A stretch of DNA of 64,000 bases from Rhodobacter sp. SY28-1 (lineage in GTDB: Bacteria; Pseudomonadota; Alphaproteobacteria; Rhodobacterales; Rhodobacteraceae), in the NCBI RefSeq assembly GCF_005222785.1, contig NZ_STGH01000001.1:558001-622000 (forward strand). The letters run 5' to 3'. The translations under genes were made by a program, and so were the position numbers. Of the stretch, positions 25,720 to 34,168 are shown piece by piece. Within the stretch, counting starts at the first letter, position 1; every line of letters begins with the position of its first letter. The notes beneath the pieces were generated by a model. It ran no database searches. It was not told the DNA's origin and saw only the letters and a list, made by a program, of their open reading frames with translations.

Positions 25720-28332
25720 ATGACCGGACAGACGCCCCAACCCCCGCTGAAATCGCTGGTCTGGCCGATGCGCCTGACGCTCGCGGGGCTTTGGGCCGAA
25801 CGCCTGGCCCGCGCCTTCTGGCCGCTTTGGTCGCTCGTCCTCGTCACGCTCGCCGCCCTTGCCTTCGGTATCCAGGACCTCGGCCCCCTCCACTACGCCC
25901 AAGCCGCCGGGGCCGTCATCGCCCTCGCCGCCCTCGCCCTTCTCGCCTGGGGCCTCAAGTCCTTCCGCAAACCCACCGCGATGGACGCGCTTGACCGGCT
26001 CGACAGCACGATGCCCGGCCGCCCCATCGCCGCGCTCCGCGACACTCAGGCCATCGGCACCAATGACCCCGCCTCGCTCGCCGTCTGGCAGGCCCACCAG
26101 GACCGCATGGCCCAACGCGCCGCTGGCGCAAGACCCGTCCAGCCCGACCTCCGCCTCTCCTCCCGCGACCGCTTCTCCCTGCGCTACGTCGCCCTCACCG
26201 CCTTTGTCATGGCTGCCCTCTTCGGGTCCTTCTGGCGCGCGGGCTCCGTCGCCGGCCTCACCCCCGGCGCAGCACTCGCCACCCCCGCCGGTCCGTCATG
26301 GGAGGCCTGGGCCCAGCCCCCCGCCTATACCGGCAAGCCGTCTCTCTACCTCAACGACATCACCGACCCCGCGCTGGAAGTTCCCACCGGCACCCGCCTG
26401 CAGATCCGCCTCTACGGCCCCGAAGGTGGCCTGACCGTCGCACAGACTGTCGCCGACATTCCCCCGCCCCCCGCCCCCGAACCCGGCGCGGAACCCACCC
26501 CTGCCGCCGCCGCCCCGAACGCGATGCAAGGCGTCCACGACCTGACCATCACCCGCTCGGGCGAGCTTGCCATCGAAGGCCCCGGCGGCCGCACCTGGCA
26601 GATCACCGCCATCCCTGACCGCGCCCCCACCATCGAAGTGACCGGCGAGATGACGCGCGAGGCCGACGGCCGCTTCAAGCAAGGCTTCAACGCCACCGAC
26701 GACTACGGCGTCACCGCAGGTCGCGTCACCATTACCCTCGACCTGGCGAAAGTCGACCGCCGCCACGGCCTGACCGTTGACCCCGAAACCATCGAACCCG
26801 TCGTCCTCGACCTGCCGATGCCCCGCAAGGGCAGCCGGACCGAACTGACCTCCACTCTCGTCGACGACCTGTCGAAACATGTCTTCGCCAACCTCCCCGT
26901 GACCATGGTCTTTGCCGCCGTCGATGCGGGCGGCAACGAAGGCACCTCTGCCCCCTATGCCGTCATGCTCCACGGCAAGCGCTTCTTCGACCCCCTCGCC
27001 AACGCGCTGATCGAGATGCGCCGCGACATCCTGTGGAACCGGGTCAACGCCCCCCGCGCGGTCGAACTCCTCAAGGCCGTCACCAACCGCCCCGAAGGCT
27101 TCATCCGCCATGACCGCGCTTTCCTGCACCTGCGCGTCCTGATGCGCGACCTCGAGGCGAAAGAAGCCGCGCTCACCACTGAAGACCGCGACGCCCTTGC
27201 CGAAAAGCTGTGGAAGATCGCGCTCATGGTCGAAGAGGGCAACCTGCAGTCCGCGCTCGACCGCCTGCAGCGCGCCCAAGACCGCCTGCAGGAAGCGATC
27301 GAAAACGGCGCCTCGCCGGAAGAGATCGACCAGCTGATGAAGGAAATGCAGCAGGCGCTGAACGAATACATGCGCGAACTGGCCGAAGAGGCGCAGCGCA
27401 ACCCCGGCGACCAGCAGCAATCGCAGATGATGCAGGGCCAGATGATGTCCGGCGACCAACTGCAGGAAATGCTCGACAAGCTGCAAGAGCTGATGGAGCA
27501 GGGCAAAACGGCTGAGGCCGCCGAACTGATGGAACAGCTCCGCCAGCTGATGGAAAACATGCAGGTGGTGCAGGGCCAGCAAGGGCAGGGCCAGGGCCAG
27601 AACGGCCCAATGGGCGACCTGGGAGAGACTCTGCGCGATCAGCAGGACCTGTCCGACGATGCTTTCCGTGACCTGCAGGGCGTGCCGCGCGACGGCGAAC
27701 AGCAGGGCCAGGGCCAGGAACAACAGGGCCAGGAACCCGGCGATCAGCAGGGTCAAGGCCAGGAGCAAGGTCAGGACGGCCAGGGCCAGGGTCAGGACCA
27801 GCAGCAGGGCGACGGGCAAGGCGGCACGGACGACCGCAGCCTGACCGACCGCCAGCGCGAACTCCGCGAACGGCTGAACGAATTGCAGCAGGGCCAGTTG
27901 CCCGGCGATGGCACCGAACAGGGCGAAGAAGGCCGCCGCAACCTCGACCGCGCCGGTCGCGCGATGGAGGATGCCGAGGATGCCTTGCGCGATGGCGACC
28001 TTGACGGCGCGCTCGACCGTCAGGCCGAGGCGATGGAAGCCCTCCGCGACGGGATGCGCGACTTTGGCGAGGCACTGGCCAATGAACAGCGCGAAAACCG
28101 CGACAGCCAGGGTGGCGACCGTGACTTCGGCTCGGCCGATCCGCAGGGCACCGATCCGCTCGGCCGCCGCCCGGGCGAAACCGCGCGAATCGGCTCGGAC
28201 GAAAACATGGTCCAGAACGACCCCGACGAACGCGCCCAGGAACTTCTGGACGAAATCCGCCGCCGCTCGGGTGAGCTTGCCCGCCCCCTGGAAGAGCTGG
28301 ATTACCTCAAGCGCCTCTTGCAGATGTTCTGA
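25720..28332 (+). CDS. TIGR02302 (DUF4175) family membrane protein
   Basis: An 870-residue protein with about three N-terminal hydrophobic segments (roughly 30-50, 58-78 and 145-165). A large extracytoplasmic part follows, with a proline/alanine linker near 250, a beta-rich region and a long helical segment rich in Gln, Glu and Met (about 480-610). A low-complexity Gln/Gly tract (about 615-705) and a charged C-terminal helix end the protein. This matches the alphaproteobacterial TIGR02302 family that usually follows lysA. The function is unknown, though a cell-envelope role is plausible. It starts 27 bases after lysA. Confidence 0.9.
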   Translation: MTGQTPQPPLKSLVWPMRLTLAGLWAERLARAFWPLWSLVLVTLAALAFGIQDLGPLHYAQAAGAVIALAALALLAWGLKSFRKPTAMDALDRLDSTMPGRPIAALRDTQAIGTNDPASLAVWQAHQDRMAQRAAGARPVQPDLRLSSRDRFSLRYVALTAFVMAALFGSFWRAGSVAGLTPGAALATPAGPSWEAWAQPPAYTGKPSLYLNDITDPALEVPTGTRLQIRLYGPEGGLTVAQTVADIPPPPAPEPGAEPTPAAAAPNAMQGVHDLTITRSGELAIEGPGGRTWQITAIPDRAPTIEVTGEMTREADGRFKQGFNATDDYGVTAGRVTITLDLAKVDRRHGLTVDPETIEPVVLDLPMPRKGSRTELTSTLVDDLSKHVFANLPVTMVFAAVDAGGNEGTSAPYAVMLHGKRFFDPLANALIEMRRDILWNRVNAPRAVELLKAVTNRPEGFIRHDRAFLHLRVLMRDLEAKEAALTTEDRDALAEKLWKIALMVEEGNLQSALDRLQRAQDRLQEAIENGASPEEIDQLMKEMQQALNEYMRELAEEAQRNPGDQQQSQMMQGQMMSGDQLQEMLDKLQELMEQGKTAEAAELMEQLRQLMENMQVVQGQQGQGQGQNGPMGDLGETLRDQQDLSDDAFRDLQGVPRDGEQQGQGQEQQGQEPGDQQGQGQEQGQDGQGQGQDQQQGDGQGGTDDRSLTDRQRELRERLNELQQGQLPGDGTEQGEEGRRNLDRAGRAMEDAEDALRDGDLDGALDRQAEAMEALRDGMRDFGEALANEQRENRDSQGGDRDFGSADPQGTDPLGRRPGETARIGSDENMVQNDPDERAQELLDEIRRRSGELARPLEELDYLKRLLQMF

Positions 28333-28337
28333 CCTGC

Positions 28338-28352
28338 GGGGGCTTCGCCCCC
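28338..28352 (+). terminator. GC-rich hairpin after the TIGR02302 gene
   Basis: GGGGGCTTCGCCCCC is a perfect six-base-arm hairpin with a TTC loop, 6 bases after the stop. No T-run follows, so it may be a weak or Rho-assisted terminator. The rest of the gap to 28562 is lower in GC and shows no other gene. Confidence 0.55.
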
Positions 28353-28562
28353 AGGTTGCTCAGGTCAGGAAACTGTGACCTGCCCACGATCCGAACCGGC
28401 GAAACTGCCCTTGCCAGCCGGTGCGCGGCGCGGCATTGCTGCGATGCGCCATTCGTTCGATTTCCCGGCGCTACCGCTTTCAAGTCAAAGTTTGGTCAAC
28501 AATCAGGCCTAGTACTTCGCGTTGTGAGTGTCGTTTTTGGTAATAATTTGCAGGACGCAAGA

Positions 28563-30971
28563 ATGGATTTTGGCAAGCTTCAGGCCACTGCCGTAGTTCG
28601 GAAGAACTCGATCCCGTTCGTCGAACAGATGTTCGCGCTTTACGCGGCGCGACGTCCGCTGGTGCTCGTGAACGGCACCTCCCAGGCCGACCAGCTGCCC
28701 GGGATCGAGATCGACCGCTGCATTGACCCCGGCGACCAGACCGGCTGGCTCACCGCCCAGCACCCGGTGATCCTCGACGACCTTCCCGCCCAGGTCAGCT
28801 ATACCTCCGGGACCGAAGGCCTGCCCAAGGGCATCCTGCTGACCTACCGCAACCTTGGCTACACCACTGAACGCATCATTGACGTGATGCAGATGACGTC
28901 CGAGATCCGCGAATATGTCGGTGTCCCGGCCACCTTCAGCTTCGGCATGGCCCGTTTCCGCGCGGTCAGCGCCGTGGGCGGCCAGGCCTACATGCCGCCG
29001 CGCGGCTTCGACCCGATGGAATTGTCGCGGATGCTGAAGGCAGGCCAGGTCAACGCGCTCTCCGCCGTGCCGACGCTCCTACGCATCCTTCTGGCCGACC
29101 CCGCCATTATCGGCGACGCAGGCAAGGCGCTGCGCTGGCTGGAAATCGGCTCACAGGCGATGACGGCCGAGGAAAAGCGCCAGATCCGCGCGATGTTCCC
29201 CAAGGCCCGCATCGTGCAGCACTACGGCCTGACCGAAGCCTCGCGCTCGACCTTCCTGGTGATCTCTGACGCCACCGACGCCCAGCTCGACTCTGTTGGC
29301 CATCCGGTGGGGCAGGGCGAGGTCGCCCTTTCAGCCGATGGCCGCATCCGCATCCGTGGCCCGCAAGTCGCCCGTTCGAGAATCGACGCCGCGGGGCTGC
29401 ATGACCTGACCGATGCCGACGGCTGGCTGCAGACCAACGACCTTGGCCATTTCTTGGACGGCCACCTCTACTTCGACGGCCGCGCCGATGACCTCATCAA
29501 CTGCGGCGGCCAGAAGATCGTCCCCGACCAGCTGGAAGACCGCATCCGCGCCCGGCTGAAGCCGGGGCTTCAGATCGCCGTCGCCAAGGTCCCCGATGCC
29601 CAACGCGGCGACGGCGTGCTTGTCGCGCTGACCGGCAACCCCGACCAGTCCGCAAAGGTGAAAGAGGCCGCGACCGCCGCCCTCGCCGAAATGGGCATCT
29701 CCGCAGGCAACGCCCTGCACGTCATGGCGCTCGACACGCTCCCCGTGACCGGCACCGGCAAGGTCCAGCGCCGCGTCCTCGCCGAACAGTTCGCGCTGCG
29801 CAAAGTCACCGCCCCCCCGGCAACGGCCAAGGGCGAGATCACCGATGTCCGCTCGCTCTTCCAGCACGAATTCCCCGGCCAGCCCATCGACCAGGACGAC
29901 ACCTTCGAATCCCTCGGCGGCGACTCGCTCCACTACATCGCCTTCTCGCTCGCCTATGAATCCCGCTTCGGCCAGCTCCCCGACGACTGGGAAAAGCTCA
30001 CCGTTGCCGCGCTGCAATCCCATGCCGAGGGCGGCAGCAAATCCACCTGGCGCCGCCTCGAAACCGTCACCCTCACTCGCGCCTTCTTCATGGTCTGCAT
30101 CGTCGCCCTGCACACCGAGGCCTTCGTCTATTCCAACAACTGGGGTGCCGCCTACTTCCTCGTCATGCTCGCCGGCTATTCCGTCGCCCGCTTCCAGCTG
30201 CCCGAGATCCTCCGCTCCGGCAGCACGAAAACCCTCTGGGGCACCATCCGCTACGTTGCCATCCCCACGATCCTGATGGGCGTCTTCCTCGAACTCGTCA
30301 CCCGCAAGTTCGAACTGCCCGAGCTTCTGCTCATCTCCAACTACTTCGACCCCAACACGATCAGCGGCTACACCTTCTACTTCGTCGAATTCTACATCCA
30401 GATCCTCATCCTCGCCGCGCTCCTCTTCTCCTTCGCCCCCGTCCGCCGCGCCTTCGCCGCCCGGCCCATGGCCAGCGCGGTCGCCTTCTTCGCCTTCACC
30501 GCCGCCCTCGACTACGTGATCGAGCTCAAGTGGACCGGCGACTACAACTTCGATCGCACCCCCTGGCACTACGGCTGGTGCTTCGCCCTCGGCATGGTCC
30601 TCGCCTCCGCCCGCGACCTGCCCTCGCGCCTCTTCGCGCTTGCCCTCTCGCTCGTCACCATCTTCGCCTACTGGCACTTCACCTCCGCCGCCTTCTACGT
30701 CGCCGGGGGGGTCGCCGCCGTCCTCTTCATCCGCACCCTCATCGTCCCGGCCCCGGTCAAGGTCCTCATCGCCGAAATCGCCGGCGCCTCGATGTTCATG
30801 TACCTGACGCACTACCAGATGATCTCGCTCGTCGACAAAGTCTTCGGCCAGCACATGCCCTGGCTCGCCCTTCTCCTGTCGATCATCACCGGCATCATCG
30901 GCGCCCACCTCTACGCCTGGGCCGAGAAGATGGTCCTCCAGCCCCGCCGCCAGACCGTTCCGGCCGAATAA
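28563..30971 (+). CDS. fusion of adenylation domain, acyl carrier domain and membrane acyltransferase
   Basis: An 802-residue three-part protein. Residues about 70-410 form an ANL (AMP-binding) domain with YTSGTEGLPKG at 80-90, YGLTEAS at 221-227, GRADD...GGQK at 306-318 and the C-terminal GTGK lysine at Lys400. Its N-terminal subdomain is short, with only about 80 residues before the P-loop. Residues about 425-490 form a carrier domain with Ser455 in GGDSL for phosphopantetheine. Residues 503-790 hold eight to ten hydrophobic helices resembling acyltransferase family 3, with a conserved-type His at 517. The layout suggests activation of an amino or carboxylic acid, loading on the carrier and transfer to an envelope acceptor, like a one-chain Dlt system. 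The substrate is unknown. The start at 28563 was chosen because upstream sequence is non-coding. Confidence 0.82.
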   Translation: MDFGKLQATAVVRKNSIPFVEQMFALYAARRPLVLVNGTSQADQLPGIEIDRCIDPGDQTGWLTAQHPVILDDLPAQVSYTSGTEGLPKGILLTYRNLGYTTERIIDVMQMTSEIREYVGVPATFSFGMARFRAVSAVGGQAYMPPRGFDPMELSRMLKAGQVNALSAVPTLLRILLADPAIIGDAGKALRWLEIGSQAMTAEEKRQIRAMFPKARIVQHYGLTEASRSTFLVISDATDAQLDSVGHPVGQGEVALSADGRIRIRGPQVARSRIDAAGLHDLTDADGWLQTNDLGHFLDGHLYFDGRADDLINCGGQKIVPDQLEDRIRARLKPGLQIAVAKVPDAQRGDGVLVALTGNPDQSAKVKEAATAALAEMGISAGNALHVMALDTLPVTGTGKVQRRVLAEQFALRKVTAPPATAKGEITDVRSLFQHEFPGQPIDQDDTFESLGGDSLHYIAFSLAYESRFGQLPDDWEKLTVAALQSHAEGGSKSTWRRLETVTLTRAFFMVCIVALHTEAFVYSNNWGAAYFLVMLAGYSVARFQLPEILRSGSTKTLWGTIRYVAIPTILMGVFLELVTRKFELPELLLISNYFDPNTISGYTFYFVEFYIQILILAALLFSFAPVRRAFAARPMASAVAFFAFTAALDYVIELKWTGDYNFDRTPWHYGWCFALGMVLASARDLPSRLFALALSLVTIFAYWHFTSAAFYVAGGVAAVLFIRTLIVPAPVKVLIAEIAGASMFMYLTHYQMISLVDKVFGQHMPWLALLLSIITGIIGAHLYAWAEKMVLQPRRQTVPAE

Positions 30972-31038
30972 CCGCACGCCCCGCCAACCAGACGCTAACC
31001 CAAACCGCGTTCCCTCCTTGGCAAAGGAGCCCACGCGC

Positions 31039-31860
31039 ATGTCCCCCCTCCACCACCTCCCCCTGACCGAAATCGCCCCCCACGCCCTCCTCCGCGACCG
31101 CACCGCGCTCGACCCCCAGGCCCTCCACCTCCTCCAGCACTCCATCGCGGCCGAGGGCCTCCGCACCCCCATCGAGGTCTGGCAGCTCTCCACCCCCCGC
31201 GACGGGCACCGCTACGGCCTCATCTCCGGCCTCCGCCGCCTCACCGCCTGCCGCGCGCTTGGCCACACGACGATCCCCGCCTTCCTCCGCGCCCCCCAGA
31301 CCATCGCCCAGGCCCTCGCCCAGATGGTGACCGAGAACGAGATCCGCGAACCCGTCACCCCGTGGGAGAAGGCCACCCTCATCCTGAACGCCATCCATGA
31401 GGGCCACTTCGACACCCCCGACACCGCCATCGCCGCCCTCTTCCCCGCACTCCCCCGCACCACCCGCACCCGCATCCGCAACCATGTCAGCGTGGCCGAA
31501 GCCCTCGCCCCCCTCCTCACCGACCCCACGAGCCTCACCACCCGCCAACTCGACACCCTCGCCGCAGCCCTCCAGTCCGGGCACGAGGACCTCCTCACCG
31601 CCACTCTCCACCCCGTCATGGGTCAGGGGAGTGAGACCCAATGGTCCACCCTCCGCCCCGTCCTGCAGGATGTGCTGCGTGAGCCCACCAACCCCACCAC
31701 CCGCCGCCCCCGGAGGCTCTTGAAGCTCCGCCAGGGCCTGACGATCACGCGAGAGGCCTGCCCGGGCGGCTACACCCTCCGCTTCACCGGAGCGCAGGCG
31801 AAATCCGGCCTGATCGACGACGTGCTGGACAAGGTGGAGGAATTGTTCGGGACCGCTTAG
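31039..31860 (+). CDS. solitary ParB/Spo0J N-terminal domain protein
   Basis: A 273-residue protein. The N-terminal ParB-like nuclease/CTPase domain has LPLTEIAPHALLRDR, LQHSIAAEGLRTPIEV near residue 30, YGLISGLRRLTACRALG near 60 and the box-III-like VTENEIREPVTPWEKA near 105. An HTH-like region follows. The ATG at 31039 has AAAGGAG 9 bases upstream; an in-frame TTG at 31018 precedes that site and is rejected. No parA lies beside it, so it is not an ordinary partition pair. It may be a plasmid- or phage-derived DNA-binding protein. Its stop overlaps the converging gene by four bases. Confidence 0.8.
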   Translation: MSPLHHLPLTEIAPHALLRDRTALDPQALHLLQHSIAAEGLRTPIEVWQLSTPRDGHRYGLISGLRRLTACRALGHTTIPAFLRAPQTIAQALAQMVTENEIREPVTPWEKATLILNAIHEGHFDTPDTAIAALFPALPRTTRTRIRNHVSVAEALAPLLTDPTSLTTRQLDTLAAALQSGHEDLLTATLHPVMGQGSETQWSTLRPVLQDVLREPTNPTTRRPRRLLKLRQGLTITREACPGGYTLRFTGAQAKSGLIDDVLDKVEELFGTA

Positions 31861-32357
31861 GGTGCAGACACATGTTCTGTGAAGATACGCTGTACAAGAG
31901 CAACACGCAGTTCAGCGCGCTGCGGCTTATTGGGCGTTACTCCGTCCTCGGAACGGAAGGAAATGTGCACATGATGAAGGCCTTCTCTTGGCGCATGCGC
32001 GATAGAGAAACCGAACCCCGCTGCACTTCTGAACTCTCGGATATCCCTCGCTCTTGCATTTAGGAATCCAATGTAATTCCGCACTCTGCCTTCGGCTCTT
32101 GACGCTGCTTCCATGCGCTTTCCGAGCCAATGGATACACTCGGCATTTGGCGCGAAACGATCCCAAAAAATCGAATCCGGCTCTAGTTTCGGAAACTCAA
32201 ATACTGCATCAACCTTGATGCCCTCCATCGAGTCACCCATGCGCGGAGCAAACGCAATCCGAGAAAGCTTCGCATCGTCGCTTATTGCAAGCTCAAGCCC
32301 GAGGCCTGACGCTGCGCGTCCTAACAGATCACAGAGAAAAAATCGCAGCGTGCTCAA
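31857..32357 (-). CDS. unknown protein, third gene of a low-GC operon
   Basis: A 166-residue protein that I do not recognise. It is soluble, with no signal or membrane segment, and mixes Arg-rich helical stretches (EAASRAEGRVRNY) with strands ending HVHISFRSEDG. Its start overlaps the end of the upstream gene by 29 bases, so the two are translated from one message, and it is the last gene of the TIGR04255 operon. Base composition is clearly lower in GC than the neighbours, which suggests horizontal acquisition. Confidence 0.6.
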   Translation of the reverse strand: MSTLRFFLCDLLGRAASGLGLELAISDDAKLSRIAFAPRMGDSMEGIKVDAVFEFPKLEPDSIFWDRFAPNAECIHWLGKRMEAASRAEGRVRNYIGFLNARARDIREFRSAAGFGFSIAHAPREGLHHVHISFRSEDGVTPNKPQRAELRVALVQRIFTEHVSAP

Positions 32358-32871
32358 TGGAAGGGATTCTCTTGAGGACAGACTCTGGGATTACTGAAGC
32401 AGTTACTTTCTCGCTTGGATAGTACACAGCGTCTGTACGGCCTGGATGTGCAATACTGTGAAGCGTGTCCTCTTCAACAGAGATCAACATTACAGCCGGA
32501 TTACCCCAAATAAGTATAAGGTCCCCTTCGGTGTCCTCCATCAGCTTCGGAGCAATGTGATTCCGCCGAAGACTTTCGACAAGCGAAATCGCGGTCTGGC
32601 GCGTTTTTTCTCTTATCTCCAAAGACTTCGGGTCTGCAAGAACCTCAAGTACACTATCCTTTGCTTTGCTTTCTGCTTCAATAGCAATAGTGGGCGAAAC
32701 TACTCCAGAACGCAGTGGAACAGTCCAAACGACATTGCACTCGTGATGCGTTCCCGCTGACGCGGGAACACCCACCGGAGCCTTTTTGGGAACTTTAACG
32801 TGCGACACGAGTTCGTTCGTAACACGATAATAATCTGAACCCCAAGCCGGACTTCTTGCAATAGCGGTCAT
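32329..32871 (-). CDS. unknown protein, second gene of the TIGR04255 operon
   Basis: A 180-residue protein with no domain I can name. It starts MTAIARSPAWGSDYYRVTNE and contains an EAESKAKDSVLEVLADPK helix near residue 65 and a compact C-terminal half (GDLILIWGNPAVMLISVEE). The ATG overlaps the stop of the TIGR04255 gene (ATGA). It has no signal peptide. GC content is low relative to the genome. It probably forms a functional unit with its partners. Confidence 0.65.
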   Translation of the reverse strand: MTAIARSPAWGSDYYRVTNELVSHVKVPKKAPVGVPASAGTHHECNVVWTVPLRSGVVSPTIAIEAESKAKDSVLEVLADPKSLEIREKTRQTAISLVESLRRNHIAPKLMEDTEGDLILIWGNPAVMLISVEEDTLHSIAHPGRTDAVYYPSEKVTASVIPESVLKRIPSIEHAAIFSL

Positions 32872-33665
32872 TTCTTTCTACCCCAAACATCGTTCTGCAC
32901 TCTAGAATCAGTAACATCTGCGAAGCCGCAAACTATCTGCTTATGTGCAGTGTCAAACCAAGCAAACCCCTTGCGAAGCGTATTTTCAGCTTCTGTTAAC
33001 GAGTTGCTCTTAGCGGTCAATGTCAGCTGGATGACTACCTCATCAGGATTCTGTGTCTTGCGTCCAGACTTCGCTTCAACCACCATTTGACCTGATTGAT
33101 GCGGCATATCGTAAACCGAAGCCCAAGAGAAATCCTTTGGACTGGGCAGAAACCGATCATGCTCATGGCATCTGCGATGGTCCACCAAGACGTCGCCAAG
33201 CGCAGCAGATTTTTCCCAGAATGCAGGTTTCTCGAGCATATTGATATAAGTAAGCTCAAATTGACCTGCTAGTAGACTCTTTGAAAGGCCTTCCTCAATT
33301 AGGAAAGCTTCAAATAAATCTACCACTTCAGAGAACTCCGCGAAGAGGTTCGTATACTCTGGATAGGGTGAGGTATCACCCGCTAGCCGACGCCAGTTGT
33401 AGTACAGCCGATCATGCTGCAACTGAATCAATCGCCGACCGTCCCGCGATATAAACCACACTCTAGACAGGTGCGCGGAAGGGTCTAGCGTGTCACCAAG
33501 CGAAACTAATGGCGGTTGATCTTCGCTGCTCGGGAACTTCTCGCGGACTCTGCTCCAGAAAGCACCAAAATGGGCAGTCAAAAGGCGAGTGGGACGCTCG
33601 AGTAGGAAACCGAAAACCACCTCGCTTACAGGTGGCGAGGTGTAGTCGATCTCTTTCTGTGGCAT
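32868..33665 (-). CDS. TIGR04255 family protein
   Basis: A 265-residue protein matching the sporadically distributed TIGR04255 family. The N-terminal PPVSEVVFGF motif is near residue 11, and a stretch on the pattern FGAFWSRVREKFPSSEDQPP follows near 35. FELTYINMLEK lies mid-protein, with a C-terminal region ending FAWFDTAHKQIVCGF. The family's function is not established. I prefer the start at 33665 (MPQKEID), which places the motif at the usual distance; an upstream ATG at 33731 would add 22 residues. It heads the three-gene low-GC operon. Confidence 0.8.
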   Translation of the reverse strand: MPQKEIDYTSPPVSEVVFGFLLERPTRLLTAHFGAFWSRVREKFPSSEDQPPLVSLGDTLDPSAHLSRVWFISRDGRRLIQLQHDRLYYNWRRLAGDTSPYPEYTNLFAEFSEVVDLFEAFLIEEGLSKSLLAGQFELTYINMLEKPAFWEKSAALGDVLVDHRRCHEHDRFLPSPKDFSWASVYDMPHQSGQMVVEAKSGRKTQNPDEVVIQLTLTAKSNSLTEAENTLRKGFAWFDTAHKQIVCGFADVTDSRVQNDVWGRKK

Positions 33666-33824
33666 GTATGCTTTGTCCTGGCGGCCTGACAACACAGAGG
33701 TTGCATCGAACTGCGAATCAGAGATTCGCATATAGAGTCAACCACGTCCAGTACAAGAGAACCGATAGCGCTTACTCAATTAGTGAGAAGGCGAACTCTG
33801 CGTTCACGCAGTATTAGGCAACCT

Positions 33825-33842
33825 CTTAACAAACCCCTAACG
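33825..33842. repeat. 18-base repeat, copy 1 (inverted relative to 44106-44123)
   Basis: CTTAACAAACCCCTAACG lies in the non-coding gap between the TIGR04255 operon promoter and slyX. Its exact reverse complement occurs at 44106-44123 beside another low-GC segment. The TTAA-N7-CTAAC spacing resembles a CtrA half-site pair with one mismatch. Its function is unproven. Confidence 0.6.
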
Positions 33843-33901
33843 TCCGCGACCATCCCTTTGTAATCAAAGCGGAATCCGGAAATGTCCACCGTGGACACCC
33901 C

Positions 33902-34099
33902 TCACCAGTGAGGCGGGCGGACGTTCGCTTCCGGGGCCTCCCCCCGCAGGGCCTCCTCCTCCGCGGCCCGCTCCATCAGAAGCCGAACCCGCCGCTCCAG
34001 CCCCGCGATCTCGGTCGCCTGCCGGGCCACCACATCCGACAGGTCCTCCACCGCCCGGATCAGGTGGGCCACCTTCTCTTCCAGATCGACCGACCCCAT
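33902..34099 (-). CDS. slyX: SlyX-like coiled-coil protein
   Basis: A 65-residue protein. A heptad-patterned helix (about 5-50) beginning [19 protein letters not shown] and containing [15 protein letters not shown] matches the SlyX family, followed by a short tail ending RPPHW. The start ATG at 34099 follows sequence without coding character. It is divergent from hisS with 69 bases between the starts. SlyX has no firm biochemical function. Confidence 0.8.
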   Translation of the reverse strand: MGSVDLEEKVAHLIRAVEDLSDVVARQATEIAGLERRVRLLMERAAEEEALRGEAPEANVRPPHW

Positions 34100-34168
34100 C
34101 CTGTCCCCCGCTTGCCGCCTCTCCCCCCATCCGATACACGGACGGCGATCAAAAGCGAAGGTCCGACC

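Noticed and set aside
26296-27819. Leucine/histidine-rich 507-codon frame opposite the TIGR02302 gene
   Set aside because: It is the antisense of the Gln/Gly and Gln/Glu repeats, which yields Leu/His/Ala repeats with no domain pattern.
31039-31860. ParB-like gene as a chromosomal partition locus
   Set aside because: There is no parA, gidAB or parS cluster beside it, so calling it parB would be unsupported.
32750-32769. GTTCCCGCTGACGCGGGAAC hairpin that looks like part of a type I CRISPR repeat
   Set aside because: It occurs once, lies inside a credible coding frame, and no spacer-repeat spacing or cas gene is nearby.
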